Shown here: positions 51,018 through 62,412 of the stretch, piece by piece | Layout of the letters: each line of letters starts with the position of its first letter | Numbering within the stretch: the first letter of the stretch is position 1 | DNA from: Streptomyces sp. SID8352 | Lineage (GTDB): Bacteria; Actinomycetota; Actinomycetes; Streptomycetales; Streptomycetaceae | Assembly: GCF_009862265.1 (NCBI RefSeq) | Contig: NZ_WWGX01000104.1 | Location: forward strand, 186,183 to 250,182 | Reading direction: 5' to 3' | Length of the DNA stretch: 64,000 nt | The notes under the pieces: model-generated | What the model was told of the DNA's origin: nothing | What the model saw: the letters and a program-made list of their open reading frames with translations, nothing else | Databases searched by the model: none | Program-made: the position numbers and the translations under genes

Positions 51018-52418
51018 GTGAGTGAGACACCGCCGAACCTGCAATACCGCTTCGACGGGCCGGAAGACGCCCCGGTCCTCATCCTCGGTCCCTCACTGGG
51101 TACCACATGGCACATGTGGGACCGGCAGGTCCCCGAACTGGCGCTCCAGTGGCGGGTCTTCCGGTACGACCTGCCCGGCCACGGCGGGGCCCCCGCCCAC
51201 CCGGCGGGTTCCGTCGCCGACCTCGCCACGCGGCTGCTGGCCACCCTCGACGGGCTCGGCGTCCAGCGCTTCGGGTACGCCGGGTGCGCCCTCGGCGGCG
51301 CCGTCGGCATCGAACTGGCCCTGCGCCGCCCCGAGCGCGTGGCCTCCCTCGCGCTGATCGCGTCCTCCCCGCGCTTCGGCACCGCCGACGAGTTCCGGCA
51401 GCGCGGGGTCGTCGTCCGCACCAACGGACTCGACCCCATCGCCCGCAGCGCGCCCGAGCGGTGGTTCACCGGCGGATTCGCCGCCGCCCAGCCCGCGATC
51501 ACCGAGTGGGCGGTGCAGATGGTGCGGACCACCGACCCCGGCTGCTACATCTCCGCCTGCGAGGCCCTCGCCGCCTTCGACGTGCGCGGCGAACTCGGCC
51601 GCGTCGGCGTCCCGGCCCTCGTCCTGGTCGGCTCCGACGACCAGGTCACCGGCCCCGCCGAGGCCCGCACCCTGGTGGCCGGCATCCCCGACGCCCGTCT
51701 CGCGGTCGTGCCCGGCGCCTCCCACCTGGTCCCCGTCGAGCAGCCCGCGGCCGTCACCGACCTCCTGGTGCGCCACTTCACCACCGCCTGGCAGGCCGTC
51801 CACGACACCGGGCAGACCGCCGTCCCCGTCCTCCAGGCCGCCGAGCCCACCGCCTCCACCGCTCCGGCCCAGCCCGCCCTGGAGGGCGTCTCGGCGCCCG
51901 CCCACCCCCGGGCCCCGGTGGCTGTTCCCGTCCCCGTCCCCTCACCGGCCGTCCACGCCCCGCCGCGCAACGCGCCCATCGCCGAGATCGCCCCGGCGGC
52001 CGTTCCCCCGCAGAGCGCGCCGGGGGCGCACGCCCGGCCCGATCCGTACGACGCCGGGCTGAAGGTGCGCCGCGAGGTGCTCGGAGACGCGCACGTCGAC
52101 CAGGAGCTGTCGCGGACGGACGACTTCTCCGGGGACTTCCAGGAGTTCCTCACCCGCTGCGAATGGGGCGAGATCTGGGACCGCCCCGGACTCGACCGCC
52201 GCACCCGGAGCTGCGTCACCCTCACCGCCCTGGTCGCCGGCGGGCACCTGGAGGAGCTGGCCGCGCACACCCGGGCCGCCCTGCGCAACGGACTGACGCC
52301 CGCCGAGATCAAGGAGGTGCTGCTCCAGGCGGCCGTCTACTGCGGCCTGCCCGCGGCGAACAGCGCCTTCCGGGTGGCCCAGCGGGTCGTCCAGGAGGAG
52401 ACCACCCCCGCCGAGTAG
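51018..52418 (+). CDS. pcaL: PcaL-like fusion: 3-oxoadipate enol-lactonase / 4-carboxymuconolactone decarboxylase
   Basis: 466 aa from GTG 51018 (AGAGGG upstream). Residues 1-255 are an alpha/beta-hydrolase (ILGPSLGTTWHMWDRQVPEL, GYAGCALGGAVGIELALRRP, LVLVGSDDQVTGPAEARTLV, VPGASHLVPVEQP). A Pro/Ala-rich linker of about 90 residues leads to a carboxymuconolactone decarboxylase domain (RRTRSCVTLTALVAGGHLEE, LTPAEIKEVLLQAAVYCGLP). Fused PcaL enzymes perform two steps of the protocatechuate branch of the beta-ketoadipate pathway. Where the nucleophile Ser should be, the protein has Ala91 (after Cys90), though Asp207/208 and His236 remain. No other pca gene is nearby, so catalysis by the N-domain is doubtful. 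Confidence 0.8.
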   Translation: MSETPPNLQYRFDGPEDAPVLILGPSLGTTWHMWDRQVPELALQWRVFRYDLPGHGGAPAHPAGSVADLATRLLATLDGLGVQRFGYAGCALGGAVGIELALRRPERVASLALIASSPRFGTADEFRQRGVVVRTNGLDPIARSAPERWFTGGFAAAQPAITEWAVQMVRTTDPGCYISACEALAAFDVRGELGRVGVPALVLVGSDDQVTGPAEARTLVAGIPDARLAVVPGASHLVPVEQPAAVTDLLVRHFTTAWQAVHDTGQTAVPVLQAAEPTASTAPAQPALEGVSAPAHPRAPVAVPVPVPSPAVHAPPRNAPIAEIAPAAVPPQSAPGAHARPDPYDAGLKVRREVLGDAHVDQELSRTDDFSGDFQEFLTRCEWGEIWDRPGLDRRTRSCVTLTALVAGGHLEELAAHTRAALRNGLTPAEIKEVLLQAAVYCGLPAANSAFRVAQRVVQEETTPAE

Positions 52419-52753
52419 GGACCCGGACCCGAGGGGACCCCGATCTGAGCGGACCTCGACCCTGAGCGGACCCCGACCTGCGCGGGACCCGGACGCCCCG
52501 AGCGGGACCCGGACCCGGGGAGGACCCGGACACCGAGAGGGCCTCGGACCCGCGGGGGACCGGGGATCCCGAGCGGGCCCTCCCCGAGGCGGAATCAGGC
52601 CCCGTCAGGCGGCGTCCCGGGGCGCGCGTCACCGGCGGTCGCGCCCCCGCGCGGCACCCGCGTCCGCGGCGCATCCGTCCTCCGCCGGTCGCCCGGCGCG
52701 TGCCCAGCCCGGTCGTACGCGGTCGTGCGCGGGCGCGGCGGCAGGATGGACCC
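52419..52753. other. Gap with degenerate reiterations
   Basis: 335 bp. 52425-52570 consists of imperfect GACCCGGAC / GAGCGGACC reiterations. CAGGAT at 52742-52747, 6 nt before ATG 52754, is a candidate leaderless -10 for the next gene. Confidence 0.5.
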
Positions 52754-53389
52754 ATGAAGCTCATCAAGAAGTCGCACGCCTGCGTCCGCCTGGAGAAGGA
52801 CGGCCGGACCCTCGTCCTCGACCCGGGCGGGTTCAGCGAGCCGGACGCCGCCGTCGGCGCCGACGCCGTCCTCGTCACCCACGAGCACCCCGACCACTTC
52901 GACGAGCCCCGGCTGCGCGCCGCGCTGGAGCACAACCCGGCCGCCGGGATCTGGGCGCCGCGCCCCGTCGCGGAGCGGATCTCGGCGGCGTTCCCGGGCC
53001 GGGTCCGCACCGTCGGCCACGGTGACACCTTCACCGCCGCCGGCTTCGACATCGAGGTCCACGGCGAACTGCACGCCGTGATCCACCCCGACATCCCCCG
53101 CGTCGCCAACGTCGGCTTCCTCGTCGACGGCGGCACCGTCTTCCACCCCGGCGACGCCCTCACCGTCCCCGGCCGCCCCGTGGAGACCCTGATGCTCCCG
53201 GTCATGGCCCCCTGGAACAAGATCTCCGAGGTCATCGACTACGTGCGCGAGGTCCGCCCGCGCCGCGCCTACGACGTCCACGACGCCCTGCTCACCGATC
53301 TGGCCCGGCCGATCTACGACCGCCAGATCGGGCAGCTCGGCGGCACCGAGCACCTGCGGCTCGCCCCCGGCGGCTCGGTCCGGCTCTGA
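52754..53389 (+). CDS. MBL-fold metallo-hydrolase (UlaG-like)
   Basis: 211 aa. Metal-binding THEHPDHFD (about 44-52) gives the HxHxDH signature. It is followed by VHGELHAVIHPDIPRVANVG, VFHPGDALTVPG with the bridging Asp, and YDVHDALLT with the last His. It belongs to the L-ascorbate lactonase-like branch of metallo-beta-lactamase hydrolases; the substrate is unknown. The start is ATG 52754 with a leaderless-type promoter. It lies 131 bp before exonuclease III. Confidence 0.9.
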   Translation: MKLIKKSHACVRLEKDGRTLVLDPGGFSEPDAAVGADAVLVTHEHPDHFDEPRLRAALEHNPAAGIWAPRPVAERISAAFPGRVRTVGHGDTFTAAGFDIEVHGELHAVIHPDIPRVANVGFLVDGGTVFHPGDALTVPGRPVETLMLPVMAPWNKISEVIDYVREVRPRRAYDVHDALLTDLARPIYDRQIGQLGGTEHLRLAPGGSVRL

Positions 53390-53427
53390 GGCGCCGCGCC
53401 CGGGACTGGCCGCGCCCGGGACCCGCC

Positions 53428-53477
53428 GGCGGCGGCCCCGGCGGCGGCCCCGGCGGCGGCCCCGGCGGCGGCGCCCC
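53428..53477. repeat. 12-bp tandem repeat
   Basis: GGCGGCGGCCCC at 53428, 53440 and 53452, then a degenerate copy, just upstream of the exonuclease III promoter. Confidence 0.9.
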
Positions 53478-53520
53478 GGGCGGGACCGCGTTGTCGGTGC
53501 CGCCGGGTAGGTTGGGGGAC

Positions 53521-54309
53521 ATGCGCATCGCGACCTGGAACGTGAACTCGATCACCGCCCGCCTGCCGAGGCTCCTCGCCTGGCTGGAGAGCAGCGGCAC
53601 CGATGTGCTGTGCCTCCAGGAGGCCAAGGTCGCCGAGGCGCAGTTCCCCGTCGACGCGCTGCGCGAGCTGGGGTACGAGGCCGCCGTGCACGCCACGGGC
53701 CGGTGGAACGGGGTGGCGGTCCTCTCCCGGGTCGGCCTCGCCGACGTGGTCAAGGGCCTGCCAGGCGACCCCGGGTACGAGGGCGTCCAGGAGCCCCGCG
53801 CGATCTCCGCGACCTGCGGCCCGGTCCGCGTCTGGTCGGTCTACGTGCCCAACGGCCGCGAGGTCGGCCACGCGCACTACGCCTACAAGCTCCAGTGGTT
53901 CGAGGCGCTGCGCGCCGCCGTCGCCGACGACGCGGCGGGCGACCGCCCGTTCGCGGTCCTGGGGGACTACAACGTGGCTCCGACCGACGACGACGTGTAC
54001 GACCGCGCCGCCTTCGAGGGCTCCACCCATGTCACCCCCGCCGAGCGCGAGGCCCTCGCCTCCCTGCGCGGGACGGGACTCTCCGACGTCGTCCCGCGCC
54101 CGCTGAAGTACGACCACCCGTACACGTACTGGGACTACCGCCAGCTCTGCTTCCCCAAGAACCGCGGCATGCGCATCGACCTGGTGTACGGCAACGCGCC
54201 GTTCGCGAAGGCGGTCGGCGACTCCTACGTCGACCGCGAGGAGCGCAAGGGCAAGGGCGCCTCCGACCACGCGCCCGTCGTGGTCGACCTGGACGTCTCC
54301 GAGTCGTGA
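53521..54309 (+). CDS. xthA: Exodeoxyribonuclease III
   Basis: 262 aa. MRIATWNVNSITARLPRLLA, the catalytic Glu of LCLQEAKV, YVPNGREVGHAHYAYKLQWF, GDYNVAPTDDDVYD, RIDLVYGN and the terminal SDHAPVVVDL, all canonical for exonuclease III / AP endonuclease in base-excision repair. ATG 53521 is preceded by TAGGTT (53508-53513) at 7 nt and is probably leaderless; ATG is preferred over GTG 53491 because the family starts MR(I/L)ATWN. Confidence 0.95.
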   Translation: MRIATWNVNSITARLPRLLAWLESSGTDVLCLQEAKVAEAQFPVDALRELGYEAAVHATGRWNGVAVLSRVGLADVVKGLPGDPGYEGVQEPRAISATCGPVRVWSVYVPNGREVGHAHYAYKLQWFEALRAAVADDAAGDRPFAVLGDYNVAPTDDDVYDRAAFEGSTHVTPAEREALASLRGTGLSDVVPRPLKYDHPYTYWDYRQLCFPKNRGMRIDLVYGNAPFAKAVGDSYVDREERKGKGASDHAPVVVDLDVSES

Positions 54310-54365
54310 TGTGCCGTCCGCGCGCCCGGTGGTGCGCGCGGCGGTACGAATGACAGTCTGGAGGT

Positions 54366-54773
54366 ATGAACTTCCCATTCCTGGGCAAGCGGCGCGGGGC
54401 CCCTCGGGTCCATGACGCCGAGGGCATCGCCGGACTGCTCGCGGAGTGCGATCTGCTCCGCTCCCAGGCGTCCCGGGAGGGTGTGCGACTCGACGACTCC
54501 GTGGGCTCGTTGGAGCGGCTCGACCAGATACTCCCGCGCTGGCGCGGCGACCAGGAGGTCCTGACCTGGCTCGGCAACGACGCGGGCCTCTACGTGGGCA
54601 CCGTGATCGTGCGCTCCGTGCCGGGCGCCCGCTGGCAGCTGAGGGCCGACGGCCAGCCGGTCGTCCGGCTCGCCTCCGGGCGGGAGTTCGACGTGGTCGC
54701 CTCGGGGCACGCCTGGGCGGAAGAGGGCGCTCCCGAACTCTCGCAGCTCTACGCGGAGGTCGCGGAGGCGTGA
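54366..54773 (+). CDS. Small conserved hypothetical protein (DUF6278-like)
   Basis: 135 aa from ATG 54366, beginning MNFPFLGKRRGAPRVHDAEG with a compact alpha/beta pattern: IAGLLAECDLLRSQASREGV, SLERLDQILPRWRGDQEVLT, WLGNDAGLYVGTVIVRSVPG and FDVVASGHAWAEEG. The central acidic/Trp motif (PRWRGD, WLGNDAGLYVG) recalls a Streptomyces family labelled DUF6278. GGAGG lies only 1 nt before ATG, so a leaderless start using CAGTCT (54355-54360) is more plausible. The function is unknown. It follows exonuclease III by 56 bp. Confidence 0.75.
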   Translation: MNFPFLGKRRGAPRVHDAEGIAGLLAECDLLRSQASREGVRLDDSVGSLERLDQILPRWRGDQEVLTWLGNDAGLYVGTVIVRSVPGARWQLRADGQPVVRLASGREFDVVASGHAWAEEGAPELSQLYAEVAEA

Positions 54774-55704
54774 ACCTCTGGCCCAACGAGCGCCTTAAAT
54801 AGGGCTAATGCCCGAAAAGTGCGTGTCGCCCCCGGTCCCTGTCCCCTCCCGGATAGCGTGCAACCGTTCCCGGGCACCGGCGCACTGATGCTCCGACGCA
54901 TCGCGCGACGGAGCGGGGCGCGGCCGCAGATCACTGCTCGCGGCGGAGCCGACCCGCACCACGGGCCGCCCGCCGCCGGGGAGAAGGTCAGCCGCGCACG
55001 GAACGGGTGGGAGGGGAGGAGCGACGGAACGCGACCGGCCCGGTGGGAGCCGCGGGGAGCCTGCGCGGAGGCCGGACCGGACGGTCGCGGCCCGGGTCAC
55101 GTCCCCCGGTCCGACCGGGCCGGCCGCGTCCGGCCGCACGCCGGGGGAGCGGCCCCCTCGGCGGCGGAACGGGGAGGCGATGCCGTGCCCGCCCGGACGG
55201 ATCGGCTCCCTACGGGACGAGGGGCGCGCGGCGGCCCGATGGATGACCGCGCGCGGGCCGCCGCACGGGAACACGGCCCGCGGGCCGCGCCGCTCACCCG
55301 CGGTGGGACGGGGAGGTCCGCCGCGTGATCTCCGGTCCCCTTCGAGGGTGTGCGCCGTTCGTCCGGAAGGCGCCCCCCGTCGGGGCCGCGTTCCGGAGCG
55401 CCGTCCGCATCCGGCAGCATCGCCGTCCCGTGCCCGACCCGGGGCCCGTCGCGCTCCGTCCGCCGGCGCTGTCCGTCTCGTCCGTGCGCGTCGGCGGTTC
55501 CGGTCCGCCCGCACCATCCGTCCGGGCGGCCCCGTCCGCCCCGTCCCGTCCCCCGCGCGGCGGTCGTCGCGCGCCGCGATCCCGTGTGTACCTGACGCGG
55601 TCATGTCGATGAATTAAGCTGCCCAGCGCTCTTCCCGCACGTCCCGGCCGGACGGTCCCGGTTCGACGGTGCCGACCCGCCGGTCATCGACTCCGGAGGT
55701 ATGG
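54774..55704. other. Gene-free gap before the ggt gene
   Basis: 931 bp. A short AT-rich spot with GGGC-TAAT-GCCC lies at 54799-54810 and could end the preceding transcript. The remainder is G+C-rich without recognisable coding. GTCGATGAATTAAGCTGCCC near 55606 may be part of the ggt promoter. GGAGG at 55695-55699 is the ggt ribosome-binding site. Confidence 0.45.
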
Positions 55705-57558
55705 ATGCGTCGCCCTGTTTTACGGAACGTCACACTCCTGGCGGCCGCGGCCGTCGTGGCCTCGGTGGGCGCGGCGGCGCCGCCCACGGCAGCGCGTACC
55801 GGGCCCGCCCCGATCCCCGCCCCCGCTCCGGCGCCCGCCCCCGCCAGGGCGGCCACCCCCGCGAAGACCCCCGTCGCCGTAGGCCACGGCGGGGCCGTGG
55901 CCAGCGTGGACGCGGACGCCTCGGCGGCCGGGATCGAGGTGCTCAGGAACGGCGGCAACGCCGTCGACGCCGCCGTCGCCACGGCCGCCGCGCTCGGCGT
56001 GACCGAGCCCTACTCCTCCGGCATCGGCGGGGGCGGCTACTTCGTCCACTACGACGCCCGGACCCGCACCGTGCGGACCATCGACGGCCGCGAGACCGCC
56101 CCGCTCAGCGCCGATGCCTCCCTGTTCACCGAGAACGGCGCCCCGCTGCCCTTCGACACCGCCGTCACCAGCGGCCTCGCGGTCGGCACCCCCGGGACGC
56201 CCGCCACCTGGCAGGCCGCCCTCGACCGGTGGGGCACCCGCTCCCTCGCCTCCGTGCTGAAGCCCGCCGAGCGCCTCGCCCAGCGGGGCTTCACCGTCGA
56301 CGAGACCTTCCGCTCCCAGACCGCCGCCAACGAGGAGCGGTTCCGCCACTTCCCCGACACCGCGCGGCTGTTCCTGCCGAAGGGCGCACCGCCGGCCGTC
56401 GGTTCCACCTTCCGCAACCCCGACCTCGCCCGCACCTACCGGCAACTGGGCCGCGAGGGCGTCGACGCCGTCTACCGGGGCGCCATCGGCAAGGACATCG
56501 TCGCCACCGTCAACAAGCCCCCCACCGACCCGCGTTCGGGCTGGACGGCCCGCCCCGGGGATCTGTCCGCCAAGGACCTGAAGGCGTACCGGGCCAAGGT
56601 CCAGGCACCCACCCGCACTTCGTACCGGGGCCTGGGCATCTACTCCATCGCCCCTTCCTCCTCCGGCGGCACGACCGTCGGCGAGGCCCTCAACATCCTG
56701 GAGCGCACCGACCTCGCCCGGGCCGGTGAGACCCGCTACCTGCACCGCTTCATCGAGGCCAGTCGCGTCGCCTTCGCCGACCGGGGCCGCTGGGTCGGCG
56801 ACCCGGGCTTCGAGGACGTACCGGTGCGGGAACTGCTGTCGCAGCGCTACGCCGACTCCCGGGGCTGCCTGATCAAGGACGACGCGGTGCTCACCAGCCC
56901 GCTCGCCCCGGGCGACCCCCGGCACCCCGCCCCCTGCGCGCGCGGCGGCGCGGCGGCCCCGACGACGTACGAGGGGGAGAACACCACCCACCTCACCGTC
57001 GCCGACAGGTGGGGCAACGTCGTCTCCTACACGCTCACCATCGAGCAGACGGGCGGCAGCGGCATCACCGTGCCCGGCCGGGGCTTCCTGCTCAACAACG
57101 AGCTGACGGACTTCTCCTTCGCCCCCGCCAGCCCCGCCGTCCACGACCCGAACCTTCCCGGCCCCGGCAAGCGCCCGCGCTCCTCCCTGGCGCCGACCAT
57201 CGTGCTCAACGCCGACGACAGGCCCGTCCTGGCCGTGGGTTCACCCGGCGGCGCCACCATCATCACCACCGTGCTGCAGACGCTCACCGGTGTCCTCGAC
57301 CGGGGGCTGCCGCTCGTCGACGCCATCGCCGCGCCCCGGGCCAGCCAGCGCAACGCCGCCCGGACCGAACTTGAACCCGGCCTCTACGACAGCGCGGTGA
57401 GGGGACGCCTGGAGGCCATCGGCCACTCCTTCAAGCTCAACCCGGAGATCGGCGCGGCGACCGGCGTGCAGCGCCTCCCCGACGGCCGGTGGCTCGCCGC
57501 GGCCGAGAAGGTGCGGCGCGGAGGCGGCTCGGCCATGGTGGTCCGGCCCCAGCGCTGA
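55705..57558 (+). CDS. ggt: Gamma-glutamyltransferase
   Basis: 617 aa from ATG 55705. Signal peptide (VLRNVTLLAAAAVVASVGAA) and an Ala/Pro-rich linker. The family blocks GGNAVDAAVATAAALGVTEP with YSSGIGGGGYF, DGRETAP, SGLAVGTPGTP, and the autocleavage site N426|T427-T428-H429 that frees the catalytic Thr, then LNNELTDF and SLAPTIVL...VGSPGGATI. Secreted two-subunit enzyme transferring or hydrolysing gamma-glutamyl groups (glutathione and related). Terminated by a strong hairpin at 57590. Confidence 0.95.
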   Translation: MRRPVLRNVTLLAAAAVVASVGAAAPPTAARTGPAPIPAPAPAPAPARAATPAKTPVAVGHGGAVASVDADASAAGIEVLRNGGNAVDAAVATAAALGVTEPYSSGIGGGGYFVHYDARTRTVRTIDGRETAPLSADASLFTENGAPLPFDTAVTSGLAVGTPGTPATWQAALDRWGTRSLASVLKPAERLAQRGFTVDETFRSQTAANEERFRHFPDTARLFLPKGAPPAVGSTFRNPDLARTYRQLGREGVDAVYRGAIGKDIVATVNKPPTDPRSGWTARPGDLSAKDLKAYRAKVQAPTRTSYRGLGIYSIAPSSSGGTTVGEALNILERTDLARAGETRYLHRFIEASRVAFADRGRWVGDPGFEDVPVRELLSQRYADSRGCLIKDDAVLTSPLAPGDPRHPAPCARGGAAAPTTYEGENTTHLTVADRWGNVVSYTLTIEQTGGSGITVPGRGFLLNNELTDFSFAPASPAVHDPNLPGPGKRPRSSLAPTIVLNADDRPVLAVGSPGGATIITTVLQTLTGVLDRGLPLVDAIAAPRASQRNAARTELEPGLYDSAVRGRLEAIGHSFKLNPEIGAATGVQRLPDGRWLAAAEKVRRGGGSAMVVRPQR

Positions 57559-57589
57559 GGCCCGCGTCCTCCGTCTCCCGTCGCGGGGC

Positions 57590-57633
57590 GCCCCGTCACG
57601 GCACGCGCGTCCGCGCCCGCGCCGTGACGGGGC
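57590..57633. terminator. Terminator after ggt
   Basis: Perfect 13-bp arms GCCCCGTCACGGC / GCCGTGACGGGGC with an 18-nt G+C-rich loop, 31 bp after the ggt stop. Confidence 0.75.
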
Positions 57634-57774
57634 CGGTCCGAGGCCGGTCGGGACCCCCGGGTCGGATGTCGGACCCCCGTGTCGGTCCTCCGGCTCGGGC
57701 CCGCGCGTCGGGACGCGCCGTGGCTCGGCCCAGAGGTCCTGGTTGACGAAACGACTGTTCCCGCCACGAGTCCG

Positions 57775-57845
<71 letters not shown>

Positions 57846-58017
57846 CCGCTCCACGGGAGGCGGCATGCGGCGAGAACCCCGGCCCGCGGCCCGTGGCGAC
57901 GGCCGCCGTCCCGCGCGGAGCCCCCACGTCCCCGGCGCCGTGCCCCCCTTCCCCTGCGGCTCCGCTCCGGCGGAACACGCCGGGCCGGAACACCCCGAGG
58001 CGCCCGGGATGCCGTGC

Positions 58018-60582
<2,565 letters not shown>

Positions 60583-60873
60583 CGTGTACGGACCTCCGCT
60601 GCATCGCTGATCGACGTGCCGGGACCGGGTAACCCGGCCGGGGGGCGGTCATGCCCAACATGACACGTTCCGCTCCGCCGGGCATGTCCGGCCGGGGCCG
60701 GGGCGGCGACGACGCGGTGCCGGTGCGGAACGGGTGGGCGGACGCCCGGCGATGGCGGGCGGGGGCGCGGCGCCGCGGGGCGGGGGCGCGGGCCGGGCCG
60801 GTGGCGGCGGCGCGGGCCGGGCGGCCGGTGGCGGTGACGGCGGCGGTGGGGGAGGGGCGGGGCGCGGACCGGG

Positions 60874-61650
60874 TCAGAGGCCGTCCCGCGCCGTGAGCAC
60901 GCGCGGTCCGCGGTCCGTGATGGCCACCGTGTGCTCCGCGTGGGCGGCCCGGGAGCCGTCGTTGGTGCGCAGCGTCCAGCCGTCGGGGGCGGCGTGGTAG
61001 TCGTCCCGGCCGCCGCCGGTCACCATGGGCTCGATGGCGAGGACCATCCCGTGCCGCAGCCGCATCCCGCGCCCCGCCCGTCCCTCGTTGGGCACCCCGG
61101 GGTCCTCGTGCATCCGCCGTCCGATGCCGTGGCCGCCGAAGCCGTCCGGGATGCCGTACCCCGCCGCGCGGCACACCGCGCCGATGGCGTGCGCGATGTC
61201 GCCGATGCGGTTGCCGACGACGGCCGCGCCGATACCGGCGTCCAGGGCCCGCCCGGCGGCGGCGATCAGCGCCGTGTCGGCGGGGCGCGGCGTGCCCACG
61301 GTGAAGCTCACCGCCGAGTCCCCGGCCCAGCCGTCCAGGGTCGCCCCGCAGTCGACGGAGACGAGGTCGCCGTCGCGCAGCCGGTAGCCGTCCGGGATGC
61401 CGTGCACGATCGCGTCGTTGACCGAGGCGCAGATCACCGCGGGAAAGGGGGCCGGCGCGAAGGAGGGCCGGTAGCCGAGGAACGGCGAGCCGGCGCCCGC
61501 CTCCCGCAGCACCTCCCGGGCCACGGCGTCCAGCTCCAGCAGGCTCACGCCCACGTCCGCGGCCCGCCGTACGGCGGTCAGGGCGCGCGCGACGACCTGT
61601 CCGGCGGCGTGCATGGCATCGATCGATGTGTCCGTCTTCAGTTCCACCAT
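60874..61650 (-). CDS. map: Methionine aminopeptidase, type I
   Basis: 258 aa. Metal ligands are in LVSVDCGATLDGWAGDSAVS (two Asp), GHGIGRRMHEDP (His), LAIEPMV (Glu) and HAEHTVAI (Glu). It removes N-terminal Met from nascent proteins. ATG 61650 follows TATAGT (minus strand 61663-61658) by 7 nt with no ribosome-binding site, a leaderless promoter overlapping an ACCGGTAT-centred palindrome. It diverges from a small XRE regulator. Streptomyces usually carry a second map near secY and rpmJ, so this is probably the accessory copy. Confidence 0.93.
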   Translation of the reverse strand: MVELKTDTSIDAMHAAGQVVARALTAVRRAADVGVSLLELDAVAREVLREAGAGSPFLGYRPSFAPAPFPAVICASVNDAIVHGIPDGYRLRDGDLVSVDCGATLDGWAGDSAVSFTVGTPRPADTALIAAAGRALDAGIGAAVVGNRIGDIAHAIGAVCRAAGYGIPDGFGGHGIGRRMHEDPGVPNEGRAGRGMRLRHGMVLAIEPMVTGGGRDDYHAAPDGWTLRTNDGSRAAHAEHTVAITDRGPRVLTARDGL

Positions 61651-61654
61651 GCCA

Positions 61655-61676
61655 ATTACTATACCGGTATTCTAAT
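61655..61676. promoter_or_regulatory. Imperfect palindrome over the map -10 region
   Basis: ATTA-NN-ATACCGGTAT-NN-TAAT, 22 bp, covering the leftward -10 (TATAGT). It shares ACCGGTATTnnAAT with the XRE gene promoter. Confidence 0.6.
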
Positions 61677-61911
61677 TGGGTCCAGCCGTCCGGAGCCCGC
61701 CCCGCCGAAACCGCCCCCGTCGGCCCGCCCCTGCCGGGCCCGTCGCACCGGACCCGTCGCGCGGTCCTGCCCCTGGGCCCGCCGTCCGGCCCGGAGGTCG
61801 CGCCGTCCGCTGTCCGCCCCCGTCCCCGCGCCGTCCGCCGGGCGCCCCTCCCCGTCCACGCCCGCGGGGCCCCACTCCCGCCGTGACCCGCGTCATGGCC
61901 CGTTCCGGGCG

Positions 61912-61925
61912 ACCGGTATTAGAAT
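61912..61925 (+). promoter_or_regulatory. Promoter and half-site before the XRE gene
   Basis: ACCGGTATTAGAAT; TAGAAT (61920-61925) is 7 nt before ATG 61933. Matches the map site ACCGGTATTCTAAT at 12 of 14 positions, suggesting one regulator for both genes. The intervening 61677-61911 is G+C-rich with nothing else seen. Confidence 0.6.
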
Positions 61926-61932
61926 GGGGCGC

Positions 61933-62184
61933 ATGGTGCGCACCCCCCTGACCCCCGAAGAGCGCGAGCGCGGCGAGCGCCTGGGGCGGCTGCTGCGCGC
62001 GGCACGCGGTGACCGCAGCATGGCGGAGGTCGCGGCGCGGGCCGGCGTCTCCGCCGAGACCCTGCGCAAGATCGAGACCGGGCGCGCCCCCACCCCGGCC
62101 TTCTTCACGGTGGTCGCCCTGGCCGCCGCCCTCGGCCTGTCCCTGGACGAGCTGTCCGGGCAGTGCGTGCCCGCCGCCGCCTGA
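61933..62184 (+). CDS. Small XRE-family helix-turn-helix protein
   Basis: 83 aa from ATG 61933 (leaderless; an in-frame ATG at 61924 overlaps the -10). One HTH_3 domain spans nearly the whole protein: RGERLGRLLRAARGDRSMAE, VAARAGVSAETLRKIETGRA, PTPAFFTVVALAAALGLSLD. No effector domain. Divergent from map with related promoter sites, so probably an autoregulated local repressor (inference). Confidence 0.88.
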   Translation: MVRTPLTPEERERGERLGRLLRAARGDRSMAEVAARAGVSAETLRKIETGRAPTPAFFTVVALAAALGLSLDELSGQCVPAAA

Positions 62185-62308
62185 CCCGTTCCCGCTCCCC
62201 GCGCCCCCCTTCACCCGCCCCCTCCGCGCCCCGTGGTGCGCTCCGGCGGTCGCGCTCGCCCACCGGAGTGCCAAAGGCGTCCGACACTCCGGCCGGACCG
62301 CGATGGCC

Positions 62309-62337
62309 TTGGCAAGTCCGCCCGGGAGGCTTACGTT
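62309..62337 (+). promoter_or_regulatory. Vegetative-type promoter of the C-N hydrolase operon
   Basis: TTGGCA-N17-TACGTT, close to the HrdB-type consensus and spacing, 76 bp before ATG 62413. TGCCAA at 62269-62274 is inverted to the TTGGCA and may be part of an operator. Confidence 0.55.
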
Positions 62338-62412
62338 CGTCCCCCTACGGCCCCATTCGCGGGGTGGAGGCTCTCTGACGTCGTGTCGCACGCCGGGTCG
62401 AAGGAGCAGCTC

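Noticed and set aside
60583-60700. HAIR, CIRCE or CtsR heat-shock operator upstream of the Clp gene
   Set aside because: No match to CTTGAGT-N7-ACTCAAG, the CIRCE repeat or the CtsR heptad repeat was seen; only a CCGGGT-A-ACCCGG dyad.
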